A model generated the notes under the pieces. That model searched no databases. It was not told the origin of the DNA and saw only the letters and a program-made list of their open reading frames with translations. A DNA stretch of 64,000 nt from Ophiocordyceps camponoti-saundersi (nom. inval.) (Eukaryota; Ascomycota; Sordariomycetes; Hypocreales; Ophiocordycipitaceae): positions 683,857-747,856 of the forward strand of contig PDHQ01000001.1 of assembly GCA_003339415.1 (NCBI GenBank), written 5' to 3'. The position numbers and the translations under genes are program-made. This document shows positions 48,201 through 57,704 of the stretch, one piece after another (the first letter of the stretch is position 1; every line of letters starts with the position of its first letter).

Positions 48201-48752
48201 GGCGGCGGCGGCGGCGTCGTCGAGACGTCGGAGCGGTGGGTCGACGTCAGCTCCGTCATCATCGCCGACACAACGTCCAACTCGATCACGCGCCACGTCT
48301 ACCGCCGACTCGTCAAGCCGCGGCCCTCATCGGATGGCACCAACAACAACAACACAAACCTCGCGCCGCCGACGACGCCGTCGATAGCGCCCTACGAATA
48401 CAGGCTGGAAGAAGACTGGACGGAAGAGGACATTACCTCATCGGACGCAGCCCTCAAAGACGCCATCGAGAGAGTCGTCTACCTCTCGCCCCCGGACGTA
48501 ACGTCGACGAAGGCGTCGGACGTCATGTCGGAGACGACACCGACGACGGCGGCGGCGGCAACCAACGACGTCGCGCCCCCGCTAGACGTCCCCCGCGTTC
48601 AGTGCAAGACGGTCATCCTCTCCGCACTCGAAGACATGATCCGAGACGCCGTCGACCATCGTGACCTCGAGGGGGAGCTCCGCGGACGTCGGAGGACGAA
48701 TGTTTTGCGCGATGCTGTGAGGCAGTGGGTTGGGAGTCTGGATTCATGCTGA
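45261..48752 (+). CDS. Folliculin-interacting protein (FNIP / Lst4), longin-DENN type
   Basis: Intronless, 1,163 residues. Lst4 with Lst7 (folliculin) is a GAP for the Rag GTPase Gtr2 and promotes TORC1 activation at the vacuole. The N-terminal part looks like fungal FNIP longin: RNLLFPDAQALHQHRNDQVF near 46 and DYSEDVEFDVRDVRVIVLQD near 75. The middle contains CIFGNSELMAYKGTSTKVH near 175, ITRLFPVSLSADD near 255 and a DENN-like region with GRWGIWRDEAIW near 495 and IIVSDDKMAARRIVFLLSAF near 563. The C-terminal domain has ERWVDVSSVIIADTT near 993 and VQCKTVILSALEDMI near the end. Ser/Arg-rich disordered linkers separate them. Family assignment rests on these blocks and I rate it good but not certain. 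It is divergent from IML1. Confidence 0.8.
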   Translation: MLGRLLHLGSGGVVAPPAQVGGNGAASRPILSLESVQEDIHTRNLLFPDAQALHQHRNDQVFPLSTAPATPWAAAFDYSEDVEFDVRDVRVIVLQDALGPANASLLFDSHPSPDSVVDRSPARRVAPTSTSQRGPPESPQHRQGAFDRKSQSYTETDAQRAAREYRDELATFSSCIFGNSELMAYKGTSTKVHVVPTDPRPPDHHSASSSILGDGRSSIGRSSARSSKLSQSFSSQTVSPLGPSLPPAPGRPADKKKVLITRLFPVSLSADDVEPTPNRFSDDNAAFPFPASADDAGGSNKKKLQPKQRRTPMYAVVLVVQLPRSSSRLSSAAAYKSSIFRECGSYNDPDLFFSSSYSSNNNKASWGIPSYGDVTDSSYSIDMEDRIDSLTQHWDIIMRTLTHLQSLVASSLHTMLRQADMASPGPASSPNAVSRTSSMTDRRGPDGPRVKPPKSTTKLVSLMPNCLADDAALASEVTLARTRVVTGLSAARVVTGQGRWGIWRDEAIWTSKWATATDRGPFFCNLLTGFLATHTDWLQALGGRKRASRQNRTEEDLSLPARTIIVSDDKMAARRIVFLLSAFLPASQQLVSTARTHRPSTSTSLGAYSNSPPPTFVVPMLREESLRRKINRRTGGLRRASHSRAASQSARNSNQLHHQRRASDAASVRTTNLPIPGQDLVSRKSSAATTTTAMSETTTPHFSSAQQQRDGHRRRRPGSSGSVAADDLKRSLKRGESSGGGGTRPPSQSGLRWGSLVSGLWGHPRRRDSMDDDYCHSPGAEFRSPVKATFGRQDRLFEMVREASSLEEAVVGSGSGSGSGYAAPSAAATAATAAPRQDVPFGEGRGSFAQPPAERTPDPSGAFESPVKTSINVEDGVIDVDVPFPDYIASFESAISSPSSSGYLSTPGLLGGGLDSFEQSAARFSSLDGGDMPLNAAGWLNRFHPDFALQALPPQDGLLEKVKASLRAEPTPGPTNGGGGGGGGGVVETSERWVDVSSVIIADTTSNSITRHVYRRLVKPRPSSDGTNNNNTNLAPPTTPSIAPYEYRLEEDWTEEDITSSDAALKDAIERVVYLSPPDVTSTKASDVMSETTPTTAAAATNDVAPPLDVPRVQCKTVILSALEDMIRDAVDHRDLEGELRGRRRTNVLRDAVRQWVGSLDSC

Positions 48753-48987
48753 TCTTGTTGTAACTGTTTTTCTCCCCCTCTTTCTTCCTTTTCTTCTTCT
48801 TCATTTCTCCGTCTTTCTTTGTCTTTTTGTTTCAGCTGCTTGATACCCTTGCCACAGCAGTTATCATTGATATAACCCAGGTCTTAGATGAAGTCAGTTG
48901 TGATGAAGCATTACCGTATTACGTGTCCCTGTATAAAATCGTAAGCAGAAAAGACTTCCATCCCAACAATTCTTTGATTCCACACTA

Positions 48988-51732
48988 TCAATTCTTCTTC
49001 TTCCGAGGAGCCCTCGCATTTTTAGCCAACCGCTTCTTCTTCTCCTCTCTAGCCTTCCTGACATCTGCTTTCGCCTTGATCTCCTTATGATTCGTACCGA
49101 CCCCATCGCTAAAGCGACCTACTCTCCCCTCGCGGGCAGCAGCGACCCTCTTCTTCTGCTTATGGAAATCGTCGCGGAAGGGATCGGCTTCACGCGGTGC
49201 CTTGATCTGTCGATGACGGAAACGCTTCCCCTTTTCAGCTCCGTACGAAGAAGACGTCTTCTCAGCTTCGCCCACTAGTGGAAGACGTGATATTCGCTGG
49301 GCGCGACGCCAACGATCGAAGCGTCCACTTTGAAACGAGGCTGCAATCTTGACGCCGCTCTCTCCCGTGACGAGACGGACCCCTTTGGATCCGTCCTCGT
49401 CGTTGTCGCGGGAAACGTATTTCTTGGCCTTGACATCCCACCGCATCCGCTGCCGAGCCGGCATGCCAAACGACTTGGACGTCTCGTCGTTGGTGAGTTC
49501 CATCGTCGCCGCCCGGGCGGCTTCGACAAAGGTTGATGACGATCCGCCTGAATGGACGCCGTAGCCGCGCGACTCAGCCGCGCTTGTCGTTCTCGGCGTG
49601 TACGACATGAAAACCTCGCCGTCGCGCCAGTCGCTTCGGCCCTTGTTGTTCTTGGTGCGCTTGCCGTGCGAGACCGTGACCTCCTCTTCTTGTTCCTCTT
49701 CCTCATCCTTCTCGTCCTTCTCCTCCTCCATGACGTCCGGGTTGTTGGAGGAGTGACGAGGGTCGGGCGCATCGTCGTCCCTGTTCGTCTTCCGGTGCCT
49801 TGGTTTGATGCGCTTTCGCAGCTGCTTCATGACCCCGGCCGCCTCCGACGTCGAACGGTCTGCGTGACCGACTTCGAATATCGTCTCCGCTGGCTTGAAG
49901 CCGCTAATCTTGGCGAGCATGGCCGCCCTCGCCTGCTGCTCCTTGTCGTTCTGGCCACCAAAGAGCCGATGCGTCTGCGTCCAGGCGGACGAGGCCACCA
50001 GGTCGCGCGCCCTCTTGGCGCTCTGGGTTGAGGCCGAGTTGCGCGTCTTCATGTAAAGCTTCTCAGCCTTTCCGGCCACCCGGCGCAGGGCGTCGAGATC
50101 GTCGCTCTCGTCCAGCGCCCTGTTCATCCACTCGACGTGAGGCTCTACCGAATCTCGTCTCGCGGCTCCGACAACGACGTCGTCGGAGCAAGACGCGTCA
50201 CCGCCCTCTTGGCCGACCATCAGCCTCTTGCCCAGAAACAGCTGCAGATCGAGGAGATAGGGCGCGTCAATATCGCGGACGAGGCTGTAACTCCACCCCC
50301 TCTGACCTGCTCGAGCCGTTCGCCCCACCCGATGGACGAAGACCTTGGGCTGCGGCGGAAAGTCGTAGTTAATAACGTTGGCGAGGACGGGAATATCTAC
50401 ACCTCGGGCGGCCACGTCGGTAACGACGAGAATGTTCGTCTTTCCTCTACGAAAGTCGTCGACCTGTATTCTTCGAGCCGTCTGGTCGAGAGAGCCGTAT
50501 ACGTGGGAGACGGCGAAGCCTGCGTGCCGCAACAGGCTTGCCAGGTACTCGACATGGTGCTTGGTCGAGGCGAAGACGATGGTAGAATGCTCCGTCGGTT
50601 TCCCGCCGGGGGCGTCGGATCCGCGCTTTCGTTTCTTGGACGGCTTTAAGGCAGCAGGAGCGCCAACGGGGATGCCGATGACGTCGTGAAGCAGATGCAG
50701 CAGCGTGCCCTCTTTTTCGTCACCCTTGATCGAGAAGAAGGCGTTCTCGAGGTCGGGAGACACCTTGGTCTCGGCGTCGAGTCGCACGAGGCTGGGGTCT
50801 TGCAGGCCGGCGCGAGCGAACTCAACCAAGGAGGCGGGTAGAGTGGCGGAGAACAAGAGTGTTTGCCTCGAAGGAGGCAGGGCGTGGAGAATTTCCGTCA
50901 GCTGGGCTGCGAATCCCATCTCAAACAGTCGATCGGCCTCGTCGAAGACGATGTATTGGACCGACGATAAGTTCAATCCCATCTCGACCTTCAAATGCAA
51001 GAAACGACCGGGTGTGGCGATGACGATATCTGGATTGGCGGCTACCGAGGCAAACTGGTCCTCTAAACTATCGCCACCAACCAGTAGGACAGATTTGAGA
51101 TCGGTGCCCTTGGAGAATTCCTTGACGACTTTGAGCGTCTGGATGGCCAGCTCGCGGGAGGGGGAGAGGATGACGGCTCGGCTGCCGAATCGGGCGCTAT
51201 GAGCGCGCAGTCTCTCGATCATGGGTATGACGAACGCAGCCGTCTTACCAGAGCCGGTTCTGGCCATTCCGACGACATCTTTGCGCTCCAGCACCAAGGG
51301 AATCGTCTTTCTCTGGATCGGCGTCGGGACGGAGAAGCCCTTACGGGCGATTGCCTTGAGCAAATTCCCGTTGAGGCCTAGAATGTCTTTTCGTTAGGCT
51401 GGACAGGCATTCTCAGCCAGCGACGAAATGTGAGCATTCAACGCACCCATTGCCTGGAAGCCTCCTCCCTTTTTCACCGTCCTGCCTTTAAGATTAGAAG
51501 CCTTTCGATAGGAAGCTGCCTGACGCAAGCCAATGAAGGTTTCGTCGTCATCGTCGTCATCGTCAGCAGCAGCTCCGACGTTAAGGATGTCGTCCAAGTC
51601 AAGCTCTTGGCCAGGGATTGCGGCTGGAGCCTCTTGCTGTTCGTCTGGATAGAGCGAGTCGAAGACATCGAGCTCAGCGTCGGAGCGGGCCGGAGAGGAG
51701 GCAGCGCGGCGAGTCATCTTATGCTGCTGCAA
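48988..51732 (-). CDS. DBP10: ATP-dependent RNA helicase DBP10 (60S ribosome assembly)
   Basis: DEAD-box helicase of pre-60S ribosome maturation in the nucleolus. Two exons, 51732-51447 and 51377-48988 (phase 1; the intron has a CTAAC branch), give 891 residues; Met at 51,717 is an alternative start. Motifs in order are the Q motif ([10 protein letters not shown]), I (ARTGSGKT, about residue 134), Ib (ATPGR), II (DEAD, about 238), III (SATLP), V (ARGVDIP) and VI ([10 protein letters not shown]). After the helicase core come an acidic/basic linker (about 700) and the DBP10 C-terminal domain ([15 protein letters not shown]). The tail is lysine-rich. The N terminus has the usual Asp-rich stretch followed by [14 protein letters not shown], whose middle is rebuilt only by splicing. 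The SPF31 gene diverges from the same short intergenic region. Confidence 0.95.
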
Positions 51733-52043
51733 CTAGTTCTGGCCGGCTATAGGAGAAGGACGAGCAGGGGATGAGAAGGGGGGATGTGGGTTTGAAGATG
51801 ATCTGATGGTTCTCTCAACCCCCCGAAAAAAAAATGTCGATCTTATCGCATATCTAACCCTAACCCTGTAGTCATCCCGCGCAATGAGTCAGAGTGAGTC
51901 GGAGCGCATTAGCTTTCCTCCGACCGACTCCAAACCTACCTCTCTCTTCTCCGCTCTCGCTCTGTTCCTCTTCCTCTTTCGCCTTGCCTTTCCTTATCGA
52001 GAGAATCTTTGTTTCCTCCCTCCCTCTTTCGCTTCTCTTTACC
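51733..52043. promoter_or_regulatory. Divergent promoter region of DBP10 and SPF31
   Basis: 311 bp between start codons. It contains a telomere-like double telobox and, toward SPF31, a long pyrimidine tract (about 51,940-52,040) ending in ACCATGG. Confidence 0.6.
51855..51867. promoter_or_regulatory. Double telobox TAACCCTAACCCT
   Basis: Two telomere-type units in the promoter shared with a ribosome-biogenesis gene. Tbf1-like factors bind such sites in promoters of snoRNA and ribosome-biogenesis genes in other fungi, so a regulatory role is plausible. Confidence 0.5.
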
Positions 52044-52835
52044 ATGGCTTCAAAAGAGCCTGTGGAAGATAAGGATGCGCTCGACGCCCTTGACCTCGAA
52101 GCTAAGGAATTCGACAAGGTGAAAACAACCCCTTCTCTTTAACCCCGTCTTATCAATTTAGTCCCAGCTAACTTAGACCTGGACTGAAGGATGCGGAAAT
52201 CGAACGCATACTAAAAGCTTTCCGTCTCGATTCGTGAGTACAAAATCCCCCTTTACAAAGGCTGAAGCGATTTCTCACATGAAGGGACATGACACAGGTA
52301 CGCGGTCCTCGATATCCAACCAGGTGTGACAGAATCCGACATAAAAGCCATCTACCGCAAGAAGTCCCTCCTTATTCACCCCGACAAGACCAAGAACCCC
52401 CAGGCGCCAGAAGCCTTTGACCGACTGAAAAAGGCGCAAACGGAGCTCATGGACGAGAAGAAGCGCGCGATCCTTGACGAAGCCATCGCAGACGCCCGTA
52501 TGCTTCTCCTCCGAGAGAACAAGTGGACGCCAGACAGTCCCGAGATCAAGACAGAGGAATTCGCGGGCATGTGGCGCGACAAGGCGAAATACGTCCTCAT
52601 CGATAACGAACAACGGAGGAGGAGGCAGATCAAGGGACAGATGCAAGAAGAAGGTAGGGAACAGAGGAAAGCCGACGCCGAACTCGAGGAGCGGAAGCGG
52701 AAGAGGCAGCATGAACAGGACTGGGAGGCAACCCGCGAACAGCGCATCGACAGTTGGCGCTCCTTTCAGCAAAAGACGAAGGACGACGCGGAGAAGAAGA
52801 GAAACAAGAAGAAGAAGCTGAAGCCCATAGGCTGA
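52044..52835 (+). CDS. J-domain splicing-associated protein (Spf31 / DNAJC8-like)
   Basis: Three exons, 52044-52118, 52190-52233 and 52298-52835 (phases 0 and 2; donors GTGAAA and GTGAGT), give 218 residues. A short acidic N terminus leads into a J domain at about residues 40-105, with SYAVLDIQPGVTESDIKAIY and the HPD triad in LLIHPDKTKN. The rest is a charged helical coiled-coil tail (EFAGMWRDKAKYVLIDNEQR then Lys/Arg/Glu repeats) ending in a basic Lys-rich stretch. This layout and length match Spf31/DNAJC8, a spliceosome-linked nuclear J protein. The tiny middle exon is needed to join MASKEPVED... to the J domain. Start context ACCATGG is strong. Confidence 0.9.
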
Positions 52836-55146
52836 TTGTGGCCCAGGAGCCTCTATGAGCTCATGGTACGTCCAAGCCTTCTTATCTCTGCTTTGCGCAT
52901 TATGAAGATACGATTAATATGGATGCAAATCATTCTCCCCATGCTACATTCGTCTGTACATGCCTGCTTCTTCTTTTGTCGAGTAGTCTTCATTGAAGCC
53001 AACGCAAGCAAGCCTGCTGCACATAAGATCATGAGGGTGGCAAGCCAGGGCCGAAAATTAGTCAGTACCGTGCTGAGGCTGAGATTCCGGATGCGTGACG
53101 GGCCGTAGCCTCGGGAGCACAGTTCGTACATGCTGTCTTCTTTGATCTGGACCCATGAGGCTACGACTTTGCTCGCGCCGCAGCTGCCCGCATCTACCCT
53201 AGCCTGCTATTCGTACATGTGCCTGAATACCCGTAACCCATGCAACCCTGAGGGATAAATAATCCGCTTCGCCCGGCGAAGGGCAACTTGAACAGCTGCC
53301 TCAGGGGGTAATGGGTATGGCACGTTACAGTTTCGGGGAGGTCGAAAGGAGCATCAAATACAGGTATTAGGTAGTCCTCAAGAATGTCTTTACCGAGCAG
53401 ATCATTTCATGTGACTCTACTGATAATTACCTACCGACCTTACACTGGTGGTGCAACTCGAGACGTATGTAGGTAGGTAGATGGGGGGAAAGCAAGAGTT
53501 GCAGAACACATCGCCTTCACTCGTGGCAGAGACTGGCCCGAGCGACGTCCAGGTTGCTTCTCAACCCAATGAACCAGAAATCGTCTAGCACGACTCACAG
53601 TTCCGACACATTTGAACGGGAGAAGAGGCGGAAGTTGTTGAGAGAGAGGTCCCTTGCCGAGTCAGAAGGGTCAATGTAATCTGCAGTAGCAGGACCGATG
53701 GTTGTTGGCAATAGCGGTGTGAGCAGCGGACCCCTTTTTTCCCCTAAGGGTTAGAGAAAGGTAATTTAAAGAAAACTTCAATAGGAAAATAGCCGTAATT
53801 TGTCCCAATACTCGGAAGACTAATCCGACTGCCGAGATGTAGACATCAGCAGATCAACACGCTTAATAAAGGGGGAAATGAAGAACTGCGCAGTCGGTGA
53901 TAAAATCCTGAGCAGTTGTCAGAATCGGTGCCGCGACCTGTACCACGGTCGAGTGAGCCGAGTATGGACAGGGAATAGCAGCAGGTGAGAGATCTGGAAG
54001 CTCTGGAAGCGAGATATGAAGGAATTTTCTACGGACACAGAGGCCGGTCATAAGAGTCTTTGAGCAAATGGTAAGGGAACCCTGTTGGGGTGTGTGTAAG
54101 GCGAATTTTCTAGGCGTGCCGGAGAGGAACGGCGCCGCGACAGATTAGTAGAATCCTGAAACCGATTAACGGATTATATACGGAGTACGGATACTAACAT
54201 ACTGATTACGTGCGTATGTACGGAGTATGTACTGTATGTATCCGCACGGATTACAGGAATGCGGCTCCAAGGGATCATGATGGCGGTTCAAATAAGAGAT
54301 AAAACAAGCTTATTTGCACATACAATATACGTTTATCCGTACATACATATATTCGTGAGGGTCACAATAATTCCCTCCAGTAGTATGTATTGACTACTCC
54401 GTAGAAGGGTAGGTACTAGGTAGGCTATACATATCAGGTCTTTACACGTCGTCACCCCTTCTTTCGTTTATACATACATGTCGTCCGTAGGTATGTACGT
54501 ATATATATCCGCATCCGCGTAGGGCACATAAAACGCTTTTGCACCATATAGATAGACACCTGGCCTGTTTGTCCTCCCTCAAGAGAGACAAGGGCCAAAG
54601 CCGCAGCAGGTCTACATCGGTTAAACGAAACGAACGGGTCTGATTAGCCTTGAAAGAGCAACTCGGATTCCTGTCATGTGAGTCTGTCTATGTATACGGA
54701 TTAGATATGCGGATATTTAAGGAGAGAGTTTCTCCTCACAGGGGTCTTTCCTCTATATGGATACAGGGTGAAAGAGAAAGAACTACTCCGTAGGTACGAA
54801 GCATATAAAGGTAATTAAAATGTCCTCTATAGAAGAAGGTGACAGAGCTCTCTCCACGCACATCATACAATCATACTCTTCATACTGCTGCTGTTCTTGA
54901 ACCATTCGCTCTTGGATCCGTCTTGACTTCATTCCCCTCACACCAACAACCGCACAGTCCCAGCAAAGCACTTCTTTCATCTCTCTCTCACCCCGACCTT
55001 GTTCTTGACCATCGTTTCCCGGTCGTTTCTTCTGACATCGCCTGCTCTGCCTCGTAAGTGCCTCTATATCGAGAATATTCGCGTTCTATATATATATACT
55101 GACCTTCACCTTACAGCGTTTACCTCTCCACATCACAGCTTGGACA
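52836..55146. other. Gene-poor island, 2.3 kb
   Basis: No supported gene. It is AT-richer than its neighbours and carries many short related motifs: TACTCCGTA/TACGGAGTA at 54,179, 54,219, 54,395 and 54,784, plus TAGGTAGG-type tetramers (53,467-53,480). I see no terminal repeats or transposase remains. The right end is the promoter and leader of the ParB-like gene. Confidence 0.55.
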
Positions 55147-57178
55147 ATGGACTCAGCCGGGCCCAGCACGCAAATCAAGCGTCGCAGAAGCGACAGTGAC
55201 GCCAGCGGGCACGTCAACCAGCGGCGACGTACGGCCGGGGGGCCGAGATCGCCATGGGCAATGGCGAGAGAGCACCGGCTGTGCATAGCCAAAATGCCCA
55301 TCCACGCTCTGACTTGTCCTTGGGTGGAAGGTTTGACTCGCCCAATTGACCAGAGACATGTCAACGACCTGTACAGGAAGTTTGTGCGAAACGGTCTTTC
55401 CCGGGAAGACAAGGCCAATTTTCTCCACGTGCGGTGCAGTTCGACGGCGGTGCGTCGGATATCTCGGCCGCAGAGACGTATGGAGATGCAATCCTTCGAC
55501 CGCTGGACAGATGTGAATAGCGAGGAAAGGGTGGAAGTCATCGCAGGCCAGCATCGGATAGAGGCGCTGAGGAGATATGTGAAGCGGAAGGGGGGTAACG
55601 AGAGCGAACTTTGGTGGCCTTGTGTGATTTACGATCAAGGTAAGTTGATGCTTACCTATTAAAGACCGATAGAAGGCTAACCTCCTGATTCTAGACACGC
55701 TGCCGCAGGGGCTCCTCTATCAACTGCGGATGAATCGCCGGGTTGTGGACAAAGCCGACTGCCACGGCCAGGTGTGGATGCAATTAGAGTGGGCATCTCG
55801 ACAAGATGCGACACTATCGGAGGTCACCTGCAAAGAGAAGGAACTCGCCGACATGATGGTGGACCGCCTTGACCTCCAGGGGAAGACGAACCTTTCGCTT
55901 CTCCGCCTCGTCAAATTATGGAGGAATGATCGGTGGCGCGAGGTCATAAGTACGTGGTGCAGAACGGCAGCTGGCCGAGCCTCGTTCAATATATCGAGGT
56001 GGCAAAGGGTATCAACCTATAGGGTCGATGCGGTATGTGTCTTCTTCTCTATAAGGAGATATTTTGCCTAACTTTTTTTTTAATAGTACTGGCTTGCGAA
56101 GGTCGAAGAGGTCTTGCGGAGCCTTCCCGATAGGTTCTTACCTAGCATCTCTTTGCAGGATTGGGAGTTGCTGAGGAAGTTACCCAAGGGCTACTCGGCA
56201 TCGGATGTGCGAGCCCTTTTCTGGATTGCGGAAGAGTCGAGCAGCAGTAGCAGCCGCCACCGCCGCCGCAGCCGTCGCGGAGACTTCCTACAATGCCTGA
56301 GTGACGAGGACTACGACGCCTTGTACCAGCATGTCCGCTCGGAGAAGCCAGAGTTGACGAACTTGCGTGACCTGCTGAATATCAAAACTCAGGAAGGCAA
56401 CATTATCAAGCAATGTATGTTGCACTTTGCAGGATGGTTCAGACGGACGCCCAGGTTACACTGCCAGGGCCTAGCCGATATGCCGCTATTCCGTGAGGAG
56501 TTTAAGCCGGCCCTGGCAGCGGCCTTGCGGCGACGACGACGCCGAATGCAAGCAGGACCCAATGGTTCTATCGGCGAAAGTTCCGACAACGGTCCTATCA
56601 GCGACGGTTCTGACGCCGACAGTTCTTCCGACAGTTGCGAAGACGACGGTTCTAGCGATGGTGGTCCTGACGATGGTCCGGACGACGGTCCCGATGACAA
56701 GGAGGTAGAGGAGCGTTCGATCGAGCTTGAGAGGCGGCTGCTCGATGAGGTTCAATGCCATTGGGCATTCTTCAAGAGCAGTGAGGGCCAAGCCGATCTG
56801 GAGATGCTCGAAGTGGGCTCTGAGGCCTACCCACGGCGCTTCCTCATCCCCGGCTCACCGTGGCCACGACTCTTGACCATCGTCAGGGACTTCGTCGGCG
56901 AGAGCTTCCAGCCGGCTTGGGAGATCAGCGTTGAGCGGGAAGGTGAAATCGCAAGGAGCTTAACCCTGACCATAGAGTACAACCACTTCGGGGTGGATCC
57001 TCATTCCTTGCTAGCCACCAAGGCTGCGCTTGAAAATCTCGGAGAGATTTTGCGGCGTGGGACCGAGGAGTGGGCGAAAATATGGTATCGCCGGGACGGG
57101 AAGGGCAAGCGGGCAAGGAAAAGGGCCCTTCGTACACATGGGCACCTGTTTAGAGTTCATAGACCTGAATCTGGGTAG
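55147..57178 (+). CDS. ParB/Srx-like GQHR-motif protein of unknown function
   Basis: Three exons, 55147-55639, 55695-56032 and 56087-57178 (phases 1 and 0; donors GTAAGT and GTATGT; branches GCTAAC and CCTAAC), give 640 residues. The N terminus has a basic cluster (KRRRSDS, QRRRT) that may be a nuclear signal. Residues 48-165 resemble the ParB/sulfiredoxin nuclease-like fold: an RPIDQRHVNDL stretch, then VEVIAGQHRIEALRRY with GQHRIEA at 134-140, the place of the catalytic or nucleotide-binding GxxRxxA motif in ParB. The following 200 residues are helical (EKELADMMVDRLDLQGKTNLSLLRLVKLW), as expected of a ParB-type central domain. An acidic Asp/Ser/Gly repeat lies near 490-530, and the C terminus is strongly basic (KGKRARKRALR). 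No bacterial-like neighbours are seen. The family assignment is motif-based and tentative. Confidence 0.72.
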
Positions 57179-57704
57179 AGCAGTTTTTCTCATCTCGCCA
57201 GCTTCGACTCCGAAATCTAGAAGGCCATCATGAGAGTAGTCGTCGTAGTGAAACGGGAGAAACGTGCCGATTAATGGCTCCCAGCCCGTGCCAAAGGTGC
57301 CTTTCCACGGCAGGTCTCGTGAACGCTCATCAGAGGAAACCACCTGAACAACTCGGCAGACAAGAAAGGGTCTGACGAATAGACCAAACAAGCGTTTTTG
57401 CATGAGGAATCGTTTATCTTGCCACGGAACCCATCTTCATCATATTGAGATGTGAGATTGTTCGGTTTGCTCTGCTCATCTTACATACAAGGAGAAGGAT
57501 AAACAAAGACGAAATCAGTAATTGTCAACTTTTCCACAGACGCCCGCAGATGCCCCCCCTCCCCCCCTCTTGTTCTAAGATCCTTTTCCCGTTCCGCCCC
57601 TTATCATCAAATGCCACTTCTATAGCATCATGGTGTATTGTAAAACAATAGCTTCAGTAGGTGTACATACATACATGTTCCAGGGCCGTCACCCCCGCCC
57701 CTGC
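57179..57704. other. Convergent intergenic region, 0.53 kb
   Basis: It lies between the 3' ends of the ParB-like gene and MDJ1. It has a short C-rich stretch near 57,552-57,567 and no gene. Confidence 0.55.

Noticed and set aside
51855..51867. Interstitial telomere remnant
   Set aside because: Only two units, placed inside a compact promoter; a regulatory telobox is simpler.
52853..53131. 92-codon minus-strand frame with one hydrophobic segment
   Set aside because: It overlaps the SPF31 3' flank, shows no family features, no start context and no neighbours to support it.
52836..55146. Transposon remnant or CRISPR-like array in the gene-poor island
   Set aside because: No terminal inverted repeats, target duplications, transposase motifs or regularly spaced repeats were found; only scattered 9-mers.
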